From assembly GCF_900114765.1 (NCBI RefSeq), contig NZ_FOUD01000010.1, positions 62,001-126,000 of the forward strand: a stretch of DNA of 64,000 nucleotides, written 5' to 3'. Below the pieces are notes generated by a model. It saw only the letters and a list, made by a program, of their open reading frames with translations, did no database searches and had not been told where the DNA came from. A program made the translations under genes and the position numbers. Within the stretch, counting starts at the first letter, position 1, and each line of letters opens with the position of its first letter. Positions 26,889 to 36,485 of this stretch are shown here, in pieces. Origin of the DNA: Halopseudomonas pachastrellae (GTDB lineage: Bacteria > Pseudomonadota > Gammaproteobacteria > Pseudomonadales > Pseudomonadaceae).

Positions 26889-26917
26889 TCGCTTCAATCA
26901 CTGTGACAGAAGGCAGC

Positions 26918-27142
26918 ATGCAACAACTTATTCTCGACCTCGCGCTGCCCGCAGAGCGTTATCTGGCCTGGTATCAGGGCCGCGCCGAACGGGTCAGCAT
27001 GGTCAGTCGTGATGGTCGACGGGTCAGCCTGCCGGCGCATCACCTACGACCCTTTCTTACCCATCAGGGTGTGTACGGCAGCTTTGTGCTGCAGTTCACC
27101 GACGAGGGCAAGCTGATCAAGCTCGAACGTCTGGCGGACTGA
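26918..27142 (+). CDS. DUF2835 family protein
   Basis: A 74-residue protein of unknown function, with the family pattern [17 protein letters not shown], then [22 protein letters not shown] and a C-terminal [14 protein letters not shown] precedes the ATG at 26918. It sits between gdhB and pyrD, the usual place in Pseudomonas. Probably a small beta-rich cytoplasmic protein. Confidence 0.87.
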   Translation: MQQLILDLALPAERYLAWYQGRAERVSMVSRDGRRVSLPAHHLRPFLTHQGVYGSFVLQFTDEGKLIKLERLAD

Positions 27143-27186
27143 TCAGGTATACTCTGCAGCCTGATTTTTCTGCTCCGGATGCCGCC

Positions 27187-28212
27187 ATGTACGATTTGCT
27201 TCGCTCGCTGATGTTTCGCCTGCCCGCAGAAACCTCCCACGACCTCGCACTGGACATGATTGGTGCTGCCGGCCGCCTGCGCCTTGCCGACAAGCTGGTG
27301 CGCCCGGTGCCGTCGCAGCCGGTGCAGGTCATGGGGCTGACCTTCGACAACCCGGTGGGGCTGGCGGCAGGTCTGGACAAGAATGCGGTTGCCGTGGATG
27401 GCCTGGCCGCCATGGGTTTCGGCTCAATTGAAGTGGGCACCGTTACCCCGCGCCCGCAGCCGGGCAACCCCAAGCCGCGCCTGTTTCGTTTGACCGAGCA
27501 GCTGGCCATCATTAACCGCTTCGGTTTCAACAACCAGGGCGTGGATGCCATGCTGGAGCGTCTCGATGGCGTGCGCTACCAGGGCGTACTGGGCATCAAT
27601 ATCGGCAAGAACGCGGTAACCCCGGTAGAGAACGCCGTGGATGATTACCTGTACTGCCTGCGCAAGGTCTACGACCGCGCCAGCTACGTCACCGTCAACC
27701 TGTCGTCGCCCAACACCCCCGGTCTACGCACGCTGCAATACGGCGAGGCGCTGAAGGTGCTGCTGGGCCAGATCAAGCAGTGTCAGCAGCAACTGGCTGC
27801 CGAGCGTGGGCGCTACGTGCCTATCGCCATCAAGATCGCCCCGGATATGACCGCAGAAGAAGTCACGCTGGTTGGCGCAACCTTGCTGGAAGAGGGCATG
27901 GATGCGGTGATTGCCACCAATACCACCCTTGATCGCAGCGCCGTAGCAGACTCGCCCTACGCCAATGAGGCGGGTGGGCTCTCGGGGGCACCGCTGACCG
28001 ATATGTCCACCGAGGTCATCCGGCTGCTGGCCGATGAGCTGAAAGGGCGCATGCCGATTATCGGCGTGGGCGGCATCTTCAGTGGCGCCGATGCGGCGGA
28101 CAAGATTGCTGCCGGTGCCAGCCTGGTGCAGCTGTACAGCGGCTTCATCTACCGCGGGCCGGAGCTGGTGCGTGAGTGTGCTGATGCGATTGCGGTGATG
28201 CCACAGCCCTGA
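27187..28212 (+). CDS. pyrD: dihydroorotate dehydrogenase (quinone), class 2
   Basis: Oxidises dihydroorotate to orotate with quinone as electron acceptor, the fourth step of pyrimidine synthesis, at the inner membrane. 341 residues. The N-terminal helices (about 1-40) mark the membrane-associated class 2 type. FMN-site sequences include [12 protein letters not shown] (55-66) and NRFGFNN (110-116); the catalytic serine is in [11 protein letters not shown] (about residue 174). A TATACT at 27148-27153 could be its -10 box. Confidence 0.97.
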   Translation: MYDLLRSLMFRLPAETSHDLALDMIGAAGRLRLADKLVRPVPSQPVQVMGLTFDNPVGLAAGLDKNAVAVDGLAAMGFGSIEVGTVTPRPQPGNPKPRLFRLTEQLAIINRFGFNNQGVDAMLERLDGVRYQGVLGINIGKNAVTPVENAVDDYLYCLRKVYDRASYVTVNLSSPNTPGLRTLQYGEALKVLLGQIKQCQQQLAAERGRYVPIAIKIAPDMTAEEVTLVGATLLEEGMDAVIATNTTLDRSAVADSPYANEAGGLSGAPLTDMSTEVIRLLADELKGRMPIIGVGGIFSGADAADKIAAGASLVQLYSGFIYRGPELVRECADAIAVMPQP

Positions 28213-28219
28213 AAATGGA

Positions 28220-28240
28220 AGCCCCCGCAGAGCGGGGGCT
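28220..28240. terminator. hairpin between pyrD and rmf (convergent)
   Basis: Perfect 9-bp stem AGCCCCCGC / GCGGGGGCT with loop AGA, immediately after pyrD. In the rmf direction it is followed by TTCCATTTTC. A second palindrome, GGGCCC-TCTT-GGGCCC, follows at about 28245-28260. Likely shared by both genes. Confidence 0.7.
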
Positions 28241-28311
28241 GGGTGGGCCCTCTTGGGCCCGGCGCTGTGGGCGAGCGCCTTGGGGAAAAAGTAAACGCTG
28301 TGGTAACGGCC

Positions 28312-28527
28312 TTAGCCGACGGCGTGCATCTCGTTCAGGCGATGTACCCCCGAGATGCCGGTATATCCATCCCAACGGTCCGCGCGACCTTCACGCCAAC
28401 CATTGATCCAATTCTGGCGGGTAGAGGGGTTGTTAAAAGGGCAGGTGTCCTGAGATTTGCCACTCACTCCATGCTGGTAACCGCGTTGAAATGCTCGTTC
28501 CATCGGATCACGCTTGAGTCTTCTCAT
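28312..28527 (-). CDS. rmf: ribosome modulation factor
   Basis: 71 residues. Binds 70S ribosomes and drives formation of inactive 100S dimers in stationary phase. Recognised from MRRLKRDPMERAFQRGYQHG at the start, CPF and WINGWREGR in the middle, and GVHRLNEMHAVG at the end. GAGG is 10 bases before the ATG; an upstream in-frame ATG would add 13 residues not found in the family. Divergent from rlmKL, with about 265 bases between them. Usually growth-phase regulated; I could not read that from the promoter. Confidence 0.95.
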   Translation of the reverse strand: MRRLKRDPMERAFQRGYQHGVSGKSQDTCPFNNPSTRQNWINGWREGRADRWDGYTGISGVHRLNEMHAVG

Positions 28528-28792
28528 AAGTTGGCGTCCTCGCTTGCTATGACAGGATCGGAACAATCAGAGTTGCTCCGCCATCGGATGCGCAGCCATG
28601 GATCGGCTACGCTGCATGGAGACCGGGAAAAAGGGTTGTCTGGCCCGGCTCCGAATACTGTCTCACCGCTAACGTCATACCCTGTTGTACCCTATCGCAG
28701 GCGGGCACTTCAAAGACCGATTTGGCATACCCTTAGGCATTGGTTAGTTGCCACTGAAATATAAACGTCATCGTTATCCGGAAATCAACGAC

Positions 28793-30964
28793 ATGCGCGA
28801 GATCCTTGAATTTTTTGTTACCTGTCCAAAAGGCGTGGAGGGTCTATTGCGTGACGAAGTACTCGCTTTGGGCGCCGAGTCCGCCAAGGAGACCGTCGCC
28901 GGCGTGTCGGTACAGGGGGACATCGAGCTGGGTTACCGGCTGTGTCTTTGGTCGCGTCTAGGTAACCGTGTGTTGCTGGTGCTCAAGCGTTTTCTTGCAG
29001 GCACTGCCGAGGACCTGTACGCCGGCGTGCAGATGATCGACTGGCGTGACCACCTGGCTGTCGATGGTACCCTGGCCATCGATTTCACCGGCAGCCTGGC
29101 CGGTGTCGACAACACCCACTTTGGCGCACTCAAGGTCAAGGATGCGGTGGTCGATCAACTGCGCCGCCCGGATGGCAGCCGCCCCGGCGTTGACAAGGTG
29201 CGCCCGGACCTGCGCATCAATGTGCATTGCCACCGTGGCGAGGTGCAGCTGGCGCTGGACCTGTCCGGGGCCAGCCTGCACCAGCGTGGCTACCGTTTGC
29301 AGCAGGGCGCCGCGCCGCTGAAGGAGAACCTGGCGGCAGCGATCCTGATTCGTTCCGGCTGGCCGGCGCTGGCTGAGGCCGGTGGCGCCCTGACCGATCC
29401 GATGTGCGGCTCCGGTACCTTCCTGGTCGAGGCCGCTTTGATGGCCGCCGATGTGGCGCCGAACCTGCAGCGTGAGCACTGGGGCTTCAGCCGTTGGCAG
29501 CAGCATGTGCCGGTGCTGTGGCAGAAGGTGCTGACCGAGGCGCGTGAGCGCGCCGAGCGCGGCCTGGCGCGGCCACCGCTGTGGATTCGTGGCTATGAGG
29601 CTGATCCGCGTTTGCTGCAGCCGGTGCGCAATAACATCCAGCGCGCGGGTGTGGGCGAGTGGGTCAAGGTGTATCAGGGCGAACTGGCGACCTTTGCGCC
29701 CAACCCGGATCGCGGTCAGCAGGGCCTGGTGGTCTGTAACCCGCCCTATGGCGAGCGGCTGGGTACCACTGCCAGTCTGGTGTACCTCTATCAAAAGCTG
29801 GGTGAGGTGCTGCGTCAGCAATGTCAGGGCTGGCAGGCGGCGATCTTCACCGGCAACGCCGAGCTCGGCAAGCGCATGGGCATCCGCAGTCACAAGCAGT
29901 ACAACCTGTTTAACGGCGCCTTGCCGTGCAAGCTGCTGCTGATGAACCTGGAGAGCGAGCGCTTTGTCACCAAGGCCGCAGAGCCCTCGGCAGCAGGACA
30001 GGCGCCGGTAGAAACGGCGCGTCTCAGCGAGTCGGCGCAGATGTTTGCCAACCGCCTGAAGAAGAACCTGAAAACCCTGGGTAAATGGGCGCGGCAGCAG
30101 GGCATCGAGTGTTATCGCGTGTATGACGCGGATATGCCGGAGTTTGCAGTGGCGGTCGATCTGTACAGTGACCGGGTGCATGTGCAGGAGTACGCGCCGC
30201 CGTCGTCGGTCAGCGAGGAAAAGGCCGAGGCCCGCCTGCAGGACGTGATGGCCGCGTTGCCGCAGGTGCTGGGCGTCGCGCCTGAGCACATCGCGCTCAA
30301 GCAGCGCCAGCGTCAGTCCGGCAAGCAGCAGTATCAGCGCATGGCCCAGCAGGGCGAGTTCTTCGAGGTGCGGGAAGGGCAGGTGCGGCTGCTGGTCAAT
30401 CTGACCGATTACCTGGACACCGGCCTGTTTCTGGATCATCGCCCGATGCGCCTGCGCATCGCGGCCGAAGCCAAGGGTAAACGCTTTCTCAATCTGTTTT
30501 GCTACACCGCCACGGCGACGGTACATGCCGCCGCTGCCGGGGCGCGCTCAACCACCAGTGTTGACCTGTCCAACACCTACCTGGACTGGGCACGTCGTAA
30601 CCTGTCGTTGAACGGCCTGTCTGATCTGCATCGGCTGGAACGTGCGGATGTGATGGCGTGGCTGGAGTCGGCGCGCGGACAGCAGTTTGATCTGATCTTC
30701 ATTGACCCGCCGACCTTCTCCAACTCGAAGAAGCTCGAAGGGGTGTTCGATGTGCAGCGTGGTCACCCGCGCCTGCTCGAATTGGCGATGAAGCTGCTGG
30801 CGCCGGGTGGCGTGTTGTACTTCTCCAATAACTTCCGGCGTTTCCGCATGGACCCGGCGGTGGAGGCGCGCTATCTGGTAGAGGACATCTCGGCGCAGAC
30901 ACTGGATCGTGATTTTCAGCGCAACAGCCGTATCCACCGCACCTGGCAGATCAGTAACCGCTGA
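28793..30964 (+). CDS. rlmL: bifunctional 23S rRNA methyltransferase RlmKL
   Basis: 723 residues. The N-terminal half has a THUMP domain (about 45-155) and the RlmL methyltransferase, making N2-methylguanosine 2445 of 23S rRNA (DPMCGSGTFLVEAAL; NPPYGER). The C-terminal half is the RlmK domain, making 7-methylguanosine 2069 (FLNLFCYTATATVHAA; DPPTFSNS). ATG 28793 was chosen because MREILEFFVTCPKGVEGLL aligns with the family start; the ribosome site is weak. Fusion of both activities is normal in gammaproteobacteria. Confidence 0.95.
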   Translation: MREILEFFVTCPKGVEGLLRDEVLALGAESAKETVAGVSVQGDIELGYRLCLWSRLGNRVLLVLKRFLAGTAEDLYAGVQMIDWRDHLAVDGTLAIDFTGSLAGVDNTHFGALKVKDAVVDQLRRPDGSRPGVDKVRPDLRINVHCHRGEVQLALDLSGASLHQRGYRLQQGAAPLKENLAAAILIRSGWPALAEAGGALTDPMCGSGTFLVEAALMAADVAPNLQREHWGFSRWQQHVPVLWQKVLTEARERAERGLARPPLWIRGYEADPRLLQPVRNNIQRAGVGEWVKVYQGELATFAPNPDRGQQGLVVCNPPYGERLGTTASLVYLYQKLGEVLRQQCQGWQAAIFTGNAELGKRMGIRSHKQYNLFNGALPCKLLLMNLESERFVTKAAEPSAAGQAPVETARLSESAQMFANRLKKNLKTLGKWARQQGIECYRVYDADMPEFAVAVDLYSDRVHVQEYAPPSSVSEEKAEARLQDVMAALPQVLGVAPEHIALKQRQRQSGKQQYQRMAQQGEFFEVREGQVRLLVNLTDYLDTGLFLDHRPMRLRIAAEAKGKRFLNLFCYTATATVHAAAAGARSTTSVDLSNTYLDWARRNLSLNGLSDLHRLERADVMAWLESARGQQFDLIFIDPPTFSNSKKLEGVFDVQRGHPRLLELAMKLLAPGGVLYFSNNFRRFRMDPAVEARYLVEDISAQTLDRDFQRNSRIHRTWQISNR

Positions 30965-30991
30965 TTGATTTGCCCGGCGCGACGAGGAATG

Positions 30992-31020
30992 AAAAACGCC
31001 CCTGAATGGGGCGTTTTTTT
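30992..31020. terminator. bidirectional terminator between rlmL and dacB
   Basis: Perfect 11-bp stem AAAAACGCCCC / GGGGCGTTTTT with loop TGAAT, followed by further T residues. It lies between two convergent genes, with A/T tracts on both sides, so it serves both. Confidence 0.93.
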
Positions 31021-31023
31021 GGC

Positions 31024-32496
31024 TTACTGCGCGGTCGCGATATCCGTTGGTACGCGTCTGTAGACGTCCTGTAAAACCAGATCCAGCGCCTGACCGCTGG
31101 CCCCGGCACTGACGTGGTTGACGATGGCGGTCACCGCCCAGCTCTGGCCGTTGGCGTCACGGGTGATGCCGGCGATGGCCTTCACGTTACGCAGTGACCC
31201 TGTCTTGATATGTGCCTGACCTGCCACTGGTGTGTTGCGCAGGCGCCGGCGCATGGTGCCGTCCATGGCCGCCAGCGGCATGGACGCAATGAATTCGGCG
31301 CGATACGGGCTTTGCCAGGCCTGGGCCAGCAGTTGTGCCATATCACGCGCAGTCAGACGCTCCATGCGTGACAGCCCTGAACCGTTCTCCATCACCAGTG
31401 CGTTGGCCTGGATACCCTTGCCGCGCAGCCATTCATTGATTACTCGCACGGCAGCCTTGTGGTCGTCGCGGTCGGTGGCGATGCGGTTTTCACGTCCAAT
31501 GGTCAGAAACAGCTGCCGGGCCATGGTGTTGTTGCTCCACTTGTTGATGTCGCGTACCACATCAACCAGATCGGGCGACCAGCTTTGCGCCACCAGGCGC
31601 GAGCTGGCCGGAGCGCGCCCAATCTGGGTGCCGCCCTGGATGGTGCCGCCCATTTCCTGCCACAGCGTGCGCAGGGTGCTGGCGGTGTAGGTGGTGGCGG
31701 TGAGTGCGGTCAGGTAGCGTTGGGCAATGCAGTTCTCATGCAGGTTGCCGGTCAGGGTAATGGTGGCCTGATAGCCCTCATCCTGAATGTCATAGGCTAC
31801 GTTGGGGCGCGGGCAGTTGCTGGTGGCCGGCAGCAGGGTCAGTTGATTGACCACCTTGACCTCCGGCAGTGCCGGTTCAACGTTCACGCGAATACCGTTT
31901 TGTTCACCGTAGCTGCTGACGACCAGTACCTTGAGGTTGGTCAGCAGCGGATCGGGCTCAACCAGAAACGGACGGTTCTGGTTGCCGCTGTCGTCGATAA
32001 AGGGCGGGATATCGTTAGGCAGACGCAGGTCCGCCGGTTGCAGCACCAGATCGCCGGTAATGTCGCGAATGCCGGCCGCCTTGAGATCGCGCAGCATCAG
32101 CCACATGCGTTCCAGGGTCAGCTTGGGGTCGCCGCCGCTGCGGAAGATCAGGTCACCCTGCAGGGTGCCATTGACCACCGGGCCGTCAACAAAGAGGTCG
32201 CTGCGCCATTGGTGGGTGGGGCCGAGAATTTCCAGCGCCGCATAGGTGGTTACCAGCTTCATGGTAGAGGCGGGGTTGACCGGAGTATCGGCGTTAATGA
32301 ACTGGGCCATGCCCTGGCCTTCCAGCGGAATGACTGCCAGGGCGACGGCGTCAGACGGGATCTTGGCGGACTGCAGGGCACTCTCTACGCGAGCGGGCAG
32401 GGTGCCGCTGTCGGCAGCGTGCAATGGGGTACTGACAGCGGACACGGCGAGCATAGGCATCAGGCAAAGAAGGGCGCGTGCAACGGCGTTGGGCAT
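31024..32496 (-). CDS. dacB: D-alanyl-D-alanine carboxypeptidase/endopeptidase, PBP4 type
   Basis: 490 residues, exported (signal peptide ending near TPLHA-AD). A class C penicillin-binding protein that trims peptidoglycan peptides in the periplasm. Active-site motifs are complete: SxxK at Ser77-Lys80 (PASTMK), SxN at Ser321-Asn323 (WSNNTM), and KTG at Lys431-Gly433 (HIKTGS). A large domain sits between the first two motifs, as in PBP4. The start has GGAG about 10 bases upstream. In Pseudomonas, PBP4 loss can induce AmpC; no ampC is in this window. Confidence 0.93.
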   Translation of the reverse strand: MPNAVARALLCLMPMLAVSAVSTPLHAADSGTLPARVESALQSAKIPSDAVALAVIPLEGQGMAQFINADTPVNPASTMKLVTTYAALEILGPTHQWRSDLFVDGPVVNGTLQGDLIFRSGGDPKLTLERMWLMLRDLKAAGIRDITGDLVLQPADLRLPNDIPPFIDDSGNQNRPFLVEPDPLLTNLKVLVVSSYGEQNGIRVNVEPALPEVKVVNQLTLLPATSNCPRPNVAYDIQDEGYQATITLTGNLHENCIAQRYLTALTATTYTASTLRTLWQEMGGTIQGGTQIGRAPASSRLVAQSWSPDLVDVVRDINKWSNNTMARQLFLTIGRENRIATDRDDHKAAVRVINEWLRGKGIQANALVMENGSGLSRMERLTARDMAQLLAQAWQSPYRAEFIASMPLAAMDGTMRRRLRNTPVAGQAHIKTGSLRNVKAIAGITRDANGQSWAVTAIVNHVSAGASGQALDLVLQDVYRRVPTDIATAQ

Positions 32497-32616
32497 GGTG
32501 GGGCAGCTCCCTGAGCAAGTTGGCTGGAGGTAGAACCGCTTTCCTGTCAGTCCTTATTTTTACGCATCATCACTTAAATAGAGGGTTGGGTCGAGAGCTT
32601 AAAGTAAATTCTCGGA

Positions 32617-33738
32617 TTAGCGGTCACGCCGTAGCCGCCAGCAGAACAGCCAGGTGAGGACCACCAGGCTTAGGCACGCTGCCATCGACAACCAGAAACT
32701 CTGGCGGCGCAGGCGATAGGCGTCGCTCAGCAGTTCGGCTTCGGGCACCAGCACGGCCAGATAGCTGTCTGGTGAGCCGGGTATGCCGATGCGCTGCTGC
32801 TGAATGATCCAGCGCTGGCCCTCCAATTCACGGATGGTCTGGCGCTGCAACTGGTAGCCCTCCTGGGCGATGGTCGCCAGCAGGGTGCTGCCCAGCTCCT
32901 GAAAGCGGCGCGGCTCCAAAGTATTGCTGCCCCGAGCTGTGTGCTGCAGTCGCTGCGGGTCATGATAGGCAATCACAACACCATCACCGGTGTAGAGGAT
33001 CAGCTCCGAGGACGGTGTCACACGTTGCTGGGTCAGGGTATGCGAGAGCCGCTCAAGGGTGAGGTCTGCGCCCAGTACCGCGCGGTCGCTGGCTCCGCGT
33101 GCCAGGGTGGTGCCAAATTCCCGGGTAGAAAAGAACACGTAGGGCGTGGTGACCAGTTGCTGGTCAGCCCGGTGGGCGGCGGCGTACCAAGGCCGCTGGC
33201 GCGGATCGAAGCCCTCGTCGGCAGCCATGCGCGCCTCGATTACCTTCAGATCGGAATTGAGGAAGAGATAGCTGTTGTGCCGGAGGCCGTCATCGTTGCC
33301 GATGTGCCAGGCCATCCAGACGGCGCGCTCGGGCGCGGAAAAGCGCTGCTGGCTACCTGAGTTGATCAGCGGGCGCAGCATCAGGTAGTCGCCGTCTTGC
33401 CAGCCGATGTAGACCGAGTTGAGCTGCGGGTTGTCGCGCAGTACCTGAGCCAGCAGCGGGAAGTAGTTAAGCCGTTCGGCCAGGCTGTCGGTTTGAATCA
33501 GCGGGCTCAGGCTAAGCAGGTTGAGTGCCTGCATGGGCGGGCGATACACGTTGTCCAGTTCGCGACCAACCTGTTGCACGACCCGCTCGAACAGTTTGGA
33601 GCCGTCGTTGCGCATCACCTTGCTGAGTTGCTCGTAGTGAAACAGGCTCAGCAGCAAGCCAAGCAAAAAAACGGCTACGACGCCCAGAACCAGGGCGAGG
33701 ATGGGCCTGTACTGCGGTATACCGGGGGTGTTGGGCAT
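32617..33738 (-). CDS. membrane protein with double-Cache sensor domain and no output domain
   Basis: 373 residues: a membrane segment at about 16-36, a periplasmic Cache-type sensor (about 50-340, with the ligand-pocket-like stretch RQRPWYAAAHRADQQLVTTPYVF), a second membrane segment (about 346-366), then it stops after a basic tail CWRLRRDR. Normally such sensors continue into a chemotaxis, GGDEF or kinase domain; here a TAA comes directly, and I see no broken remainder downstream. ATG 33738 has AAAGG six bases upstream. Function unknown; it might signal through a partner. Confidence 0.82.
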   Translation of the reverse strand: MPNTPGIPQYRPILALVLGVVAVFLLGLLLSLFHYEQLSKVMRNDGSKLFERVVQQVGRELDNVYRPPMQALNLLSLSPLIQTDSLAERLNYFPLLAQVLRDNPQLNSVYIGWQDGDYLMLRPLINSGSQQRFSAPERAVWMAWHIGNDDGLRHNSYLFLNSDLKVIEARMAADEGFDPRQRPWYAAAHRADQQLVTTPYVFFSTREFGTTLARGASDRAVLGADLTLERLSHTLTQQRVTPSSELILYTGDGVVIAYHDPQRLQHTARGSNTLEPRRFQELGSTLLATIAQEGYQLQRQTIRELEGQRWIIQQQRIGIPGSPDSYLAVLVPEAELLSDAYRLRRQSFWLSMAACLSLVVLTWLFCWRLRRDR

Positions 33739-33802
33739 GGTTGGCCTTTGACTGCATCCGTGCGAAGACTCACCCAATATAGCCTAAGAACGCGGTGTTT
33801 TC

Positions 33803-34591
33803 TTATGGCAGCGCGAACAGGGCGCGCGCGGCCCGGCAACTGTTGTCACTCAGGGTCTGCAGCGATTCGTTGCGGCATAGGGCGACCATGCTGGCGACCT
33901 CGGCGATAAAGGCCGGTTCGTTGCGACGATTCTTGGGCTTGGGCGACAGCGTGCGCGGCAGCAGCCAGGGGGCGTCGGTTTCCAGCAGCAGGCGGTTGGC
34001 GGGTATGTCACGCACCAGCGGATGCAGGTGAGTGCCGCGGCGCTCGTCGCAGATCCAGCCGGTTATGCCGATGTGCAGATCCAGGTCGAGGTAGGCGTAA
34101 AGCGCGTCGCGCTCGGCAGTGAAGCAGTGCACCACCGCGCCGCTGAGCTGATCGCGATAGTCGCGCAGCACGGCCAGCAGGGTGTCGCTGGCGTCGCGCT
34201 CGTGCAGAAAGACCGGCAGCTGAGTGTCAACGGCGACCGCCAGTTGTTCCTCCAGCGCCCGGATCTGCGCCGGTCGTGGAGAAAAGTCGCGATTGAAGTC
34301 CAGCCCGCATTCACCCACCGCGCGCACCGCAGGCTCCGCACACAGGGCGGCGAGTTGCCGACTGCTGTCAGTGGTCCAGTGGCGAGCTTCGTGGGGGTGT
34401 ACACCGGCAGTGGTGAACAACCGTTGCGGCTGTTCGGCGCACAGGGCGAGCAGGCTGTCGGCCTGCTCAAGGGAGGTCATGGTCAGCAGCATCTGGCTGA
34501 CATCGGCCTGCCAGGCCCGCTCCAGCACCGCTTCGCGGTCCTGGGCAAAGGCCTTGTCGGTCAGGTTGACGCCGATATCAATCCATTCCAT
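33803..34591 (-). CDS. tatD: TatD-family metal-dependent DNase
   Basis: 262 residues, TIM-barrel amidohydrolase-type nuclease (3'-5' exonuclease, DNA repair/degradation, cytoplasmic). It begins [15 protein letters not shown], the form specific to TatD itself rather than YcfH/YjjV, which begin with HxH. Later blocks: [51 protein letters not shown] and RRNEPAF. It follows the helicase gene by 18 bases on the same strand. Confidence 0.92.
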   Translation of the reverse strand: MEWIDIGVNLTDKAFAQDREAVLERAWQADVSQMLLTMTSLEQADSLLALCAEQPQRLFTTAGVHPHEARHWTTDSSRQLAALCAEPAVRAVGECGLDFNRDFSPRPAQIRALEEQLAVAVDTQLPVFLHERDASDTLLAVLRDYRDQLSGAVVHCFTAERDALYAYLDLDLHIGITGWICDERRGTHLHPLVRDIPANRLLLETDAPWLLPRTLSPKPKNRRNEPAFIAEVASMVALCRNESLQTLSDNSCRAARALFALP

Positions 34592-34609
34592 CTGCCGCCG
34601 ACTCCGTGA

Positions 34610-36313
34610 TCAGGCTTTGCGCGGCGGCTTGCCCTTGCCCTTGGCAAAGTCACGGCGCGGCTTGCGCGGGGCGTGATCACGCGGTGGCAGTTCACCCTCG
34701 GGCAGCGGCCAGGCCTTGATCTGCAGCGCAATGCCATTGATCTCGGCACCAGCCAGGCGGTTGAGTGCCTGCTGGTCGAGCTGCGGCAGGAAAACGCCGG
34801 TGTGCTCGTTGAACAGCTTGATGTGACCAATCTGCTGACGCTGGATACCGCCAACCTTGACCAGTACGTCGACCAGCGGTTTGGGCATCAGGCCGCTCTT
34901 GCGACCACCCTGCACCTTGTAGCGGGTCAGGCCGCTGTCACGATCAAACTGACGATCCTTGCGCGGCGGCTGGGCGGGCAGGTCGGAGACCGGCTCCAGC
35001 AGGGTTTTGGCGCTGGGCAGGATGCTCAGCAGCGCGGCGGCCAGTTCGGTGGCGTCCAGGCTGGTGAGTTCCTGCAGGTCGCTGACCAGTTGCTGGTGCA
35101 GGGCAGTGGACTGCTCGCGGGCATCGTTCAGGCGGCCAGCCAGCTTGTTCAGACGGCCACTGCGTACGGCGTCGGCGGTCGGCAGGGCTTGCGGCTCGAT
35201 CTTCTGACCGGTCGCGCGCTCCAGTACGTGCAGCAGACGGCGCTCGCGCGGGGTGGCGAACAAAATCGCGGTGCCCTGGCGGCCGGCGCGGCCGGTACGG
35301 CCGATGCGGTGTACATAGCTTTCGCTGTCGTGCGGCAGGTCGTAGTTCAGTACGTGGGTAATCCGTTCCACGTCCAGACCACGGGCGGCAACGTCAGTCG
35401 CAACCACAATGTCCAGCAGGCCACGTTTGAGGCGGTCAACTACCTGCTCACGCAGTTGCTGGCTGAGGTCGCCGTTCAGCGCGGCGGCGGCAAAGCCGCG
35501 GGCTTCCAGGCGCTCGGACAGCTCCAGGCTGGCGGTTTTGGTGCGCACGAAAACGATCATGGCCTCGACCGGCTCGACTTCGAGCAGGCGCGTCATGGCA
35601 TCCAGCTTGTGGTGGTTGGAGACTTCCCAGACCTTCTGGGTGATGGTCTCGAGGCTGCTGCTCGAACCACTGTGCAGGCGGATCTCGGCCGGCTCTTTCA
35701 TGTGGTTGCGCGCAACGTTGCGTACGCCGGGCGGCATAGTGGCGGAGAACAGCGCCTTCTGGGTCTGCTCCGGCACTTCTTCAAAGACCGCTTCAAGGTC
35801 GTCGGCAAAGCCCATCTTGAGCATTTCGTCGGCTTCGTCCAGGACCAGGTAGCGCAGGTCCTGCAGCTTCAGGCTGCCGCGACGCAGGTGGTCGGTCAGA
35901 CGGCCCGGGGTTGCCACAACAACCTGGGCGCCGCGCTCCAGCGCCTTGAACTGGGGAGCAAAGGCCGAGCCGCCGTACAGGGCCAGCACGGAAAAGCCGC
36001 GCATGTTCTGGGCGTAGCGCTGGAAGGCTTCGGCAACCTGCAGGGCCAGTTCGCGAGTCGGGGTGAGGATCAGAGCCTGGGTAGCGCGCAGGCTGATATC
36101 CATGCCGGCCAGGACCGGCAGCGCAAAGGCTGCAGTCTTGCCGGTACCGGTCTGTGCCAGACCCAGCAGGTCCTTGCCGGACAGCAGGGTCGGGATAGCC
36201 TCGGCCTGAATCGGGGACGGTGTTTCATAGCCGAGGCTGTTGAGCGCCTCAAGAAGGGGGGCGGGCAGGCCAAGATCGGCAAACTGCGGAGCCGCCGGAG
36301 AGGTGTCGGACAT
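34610..36313 (-). CDS. deaD: DEAD-box ATP-dependent RNA helicase (DeaD/CsdA type)
   Basis: 567 residues. Helicase motifs: AQTGTGKT (53-60), PTRELA (85-90), DEAD (159-162), SAT (190-192), then HRIGRTGR in the second domain. The C-terminal region contains a DbpA-type RNA-binding fold (about 460-540, VGGIQRQQIGHIKLF) and a basic tail rich in Lys, Arg and Pro. This is the CsdA/DeaD group, involved in ribosome assembly and mRNA decay, often cold-induced. First gene of a pair with tatD. Confidence 0.9.
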   Translation of the reverse strand: MSDTSPAAPQFADLGLPAPLLEALNSLGYETPSPIQAEAIPTLLSGKDLLGLAQTGTGKTAAFALPVLAGMDISLRATQALILTPTRELALQVAEAFQRYAQNMRGFSVLALYGGSAFAPQFKALERGAQVVVATPGRLTDHLRRGSLKLQDLRYLVLDEADEMLKMGFADDLEAVFEEVPEQTQKALFSATMPPGVRNVARNHMKEPAEIRLHSGSSSSLETITQKVWEVSNHHKLDAMTRLLEVEPVEAMIVFVRTKTASLELSERLEARGFAAAALNGDLSQQLREQVVDRLKRGLLDIVVATDVAARGLDVERITHVLNYDLPHDSESYVHRIGRTGRAGRQGTAILFATPRERRLLHVLERATGQKIEPQALPTADAVRSGRLNKLAGRLNDAREQSTALHQQLVSDLQELTSLDATELAAALLSILPSAKTLLEPVSDLPAQPPRKDRQFDRDSGLTRYKVQGGRKSGLMPKPLVDVLVKVGGIQRQQIGHIKLFNEHTGVFLPQLDQQALNRLAGAEINGIALQIKAWPLPEGELPPRDHAPRKPRRDFAKGKGKPPRKA

Positions 36314-36349
36314 AGAGGGAGTAAACCTTGGGGGATAAGATGGGCGCGC

Positions 36350-36355
36350 ATTATA
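36350..36355 (-). promoter_or_regulatory. -10 box candidate for the deaD-tatD unit
   Basis: On the minus strand TATAAT is found 37 bases upstream of the deaD ATG. It is a perfect sigma-70 -10 hexamer, but no good -35 stands at 16-18 bases, so the call is tentative. Confidence 0.45.
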
Positions 36356-36485
36356 CGGGCTTTACTGGCAAATTACCGCAGCCTTTTGTCTGAGCGTTGC
36401 AATATCCGGGCAAAATGTCAGTCTAGACGGCTTATGGCAGCGTATTTTTTGCCAAAACTTGGGCCAGACAACAGGAAACAGCCGG

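Noticed and set aside
28243-28764. 173-codon plus-strand frame across rmf
   Set aside because: It is antisense to the convincing rmf gene and starts inside the pyrD-rmf hairpin region.
28958-30526. 522-codon antisense frame opposite rlmL
   Set aside because: Composition is Gln/His/Leu-rich shadow type; rlmL is complete on the sense strand.
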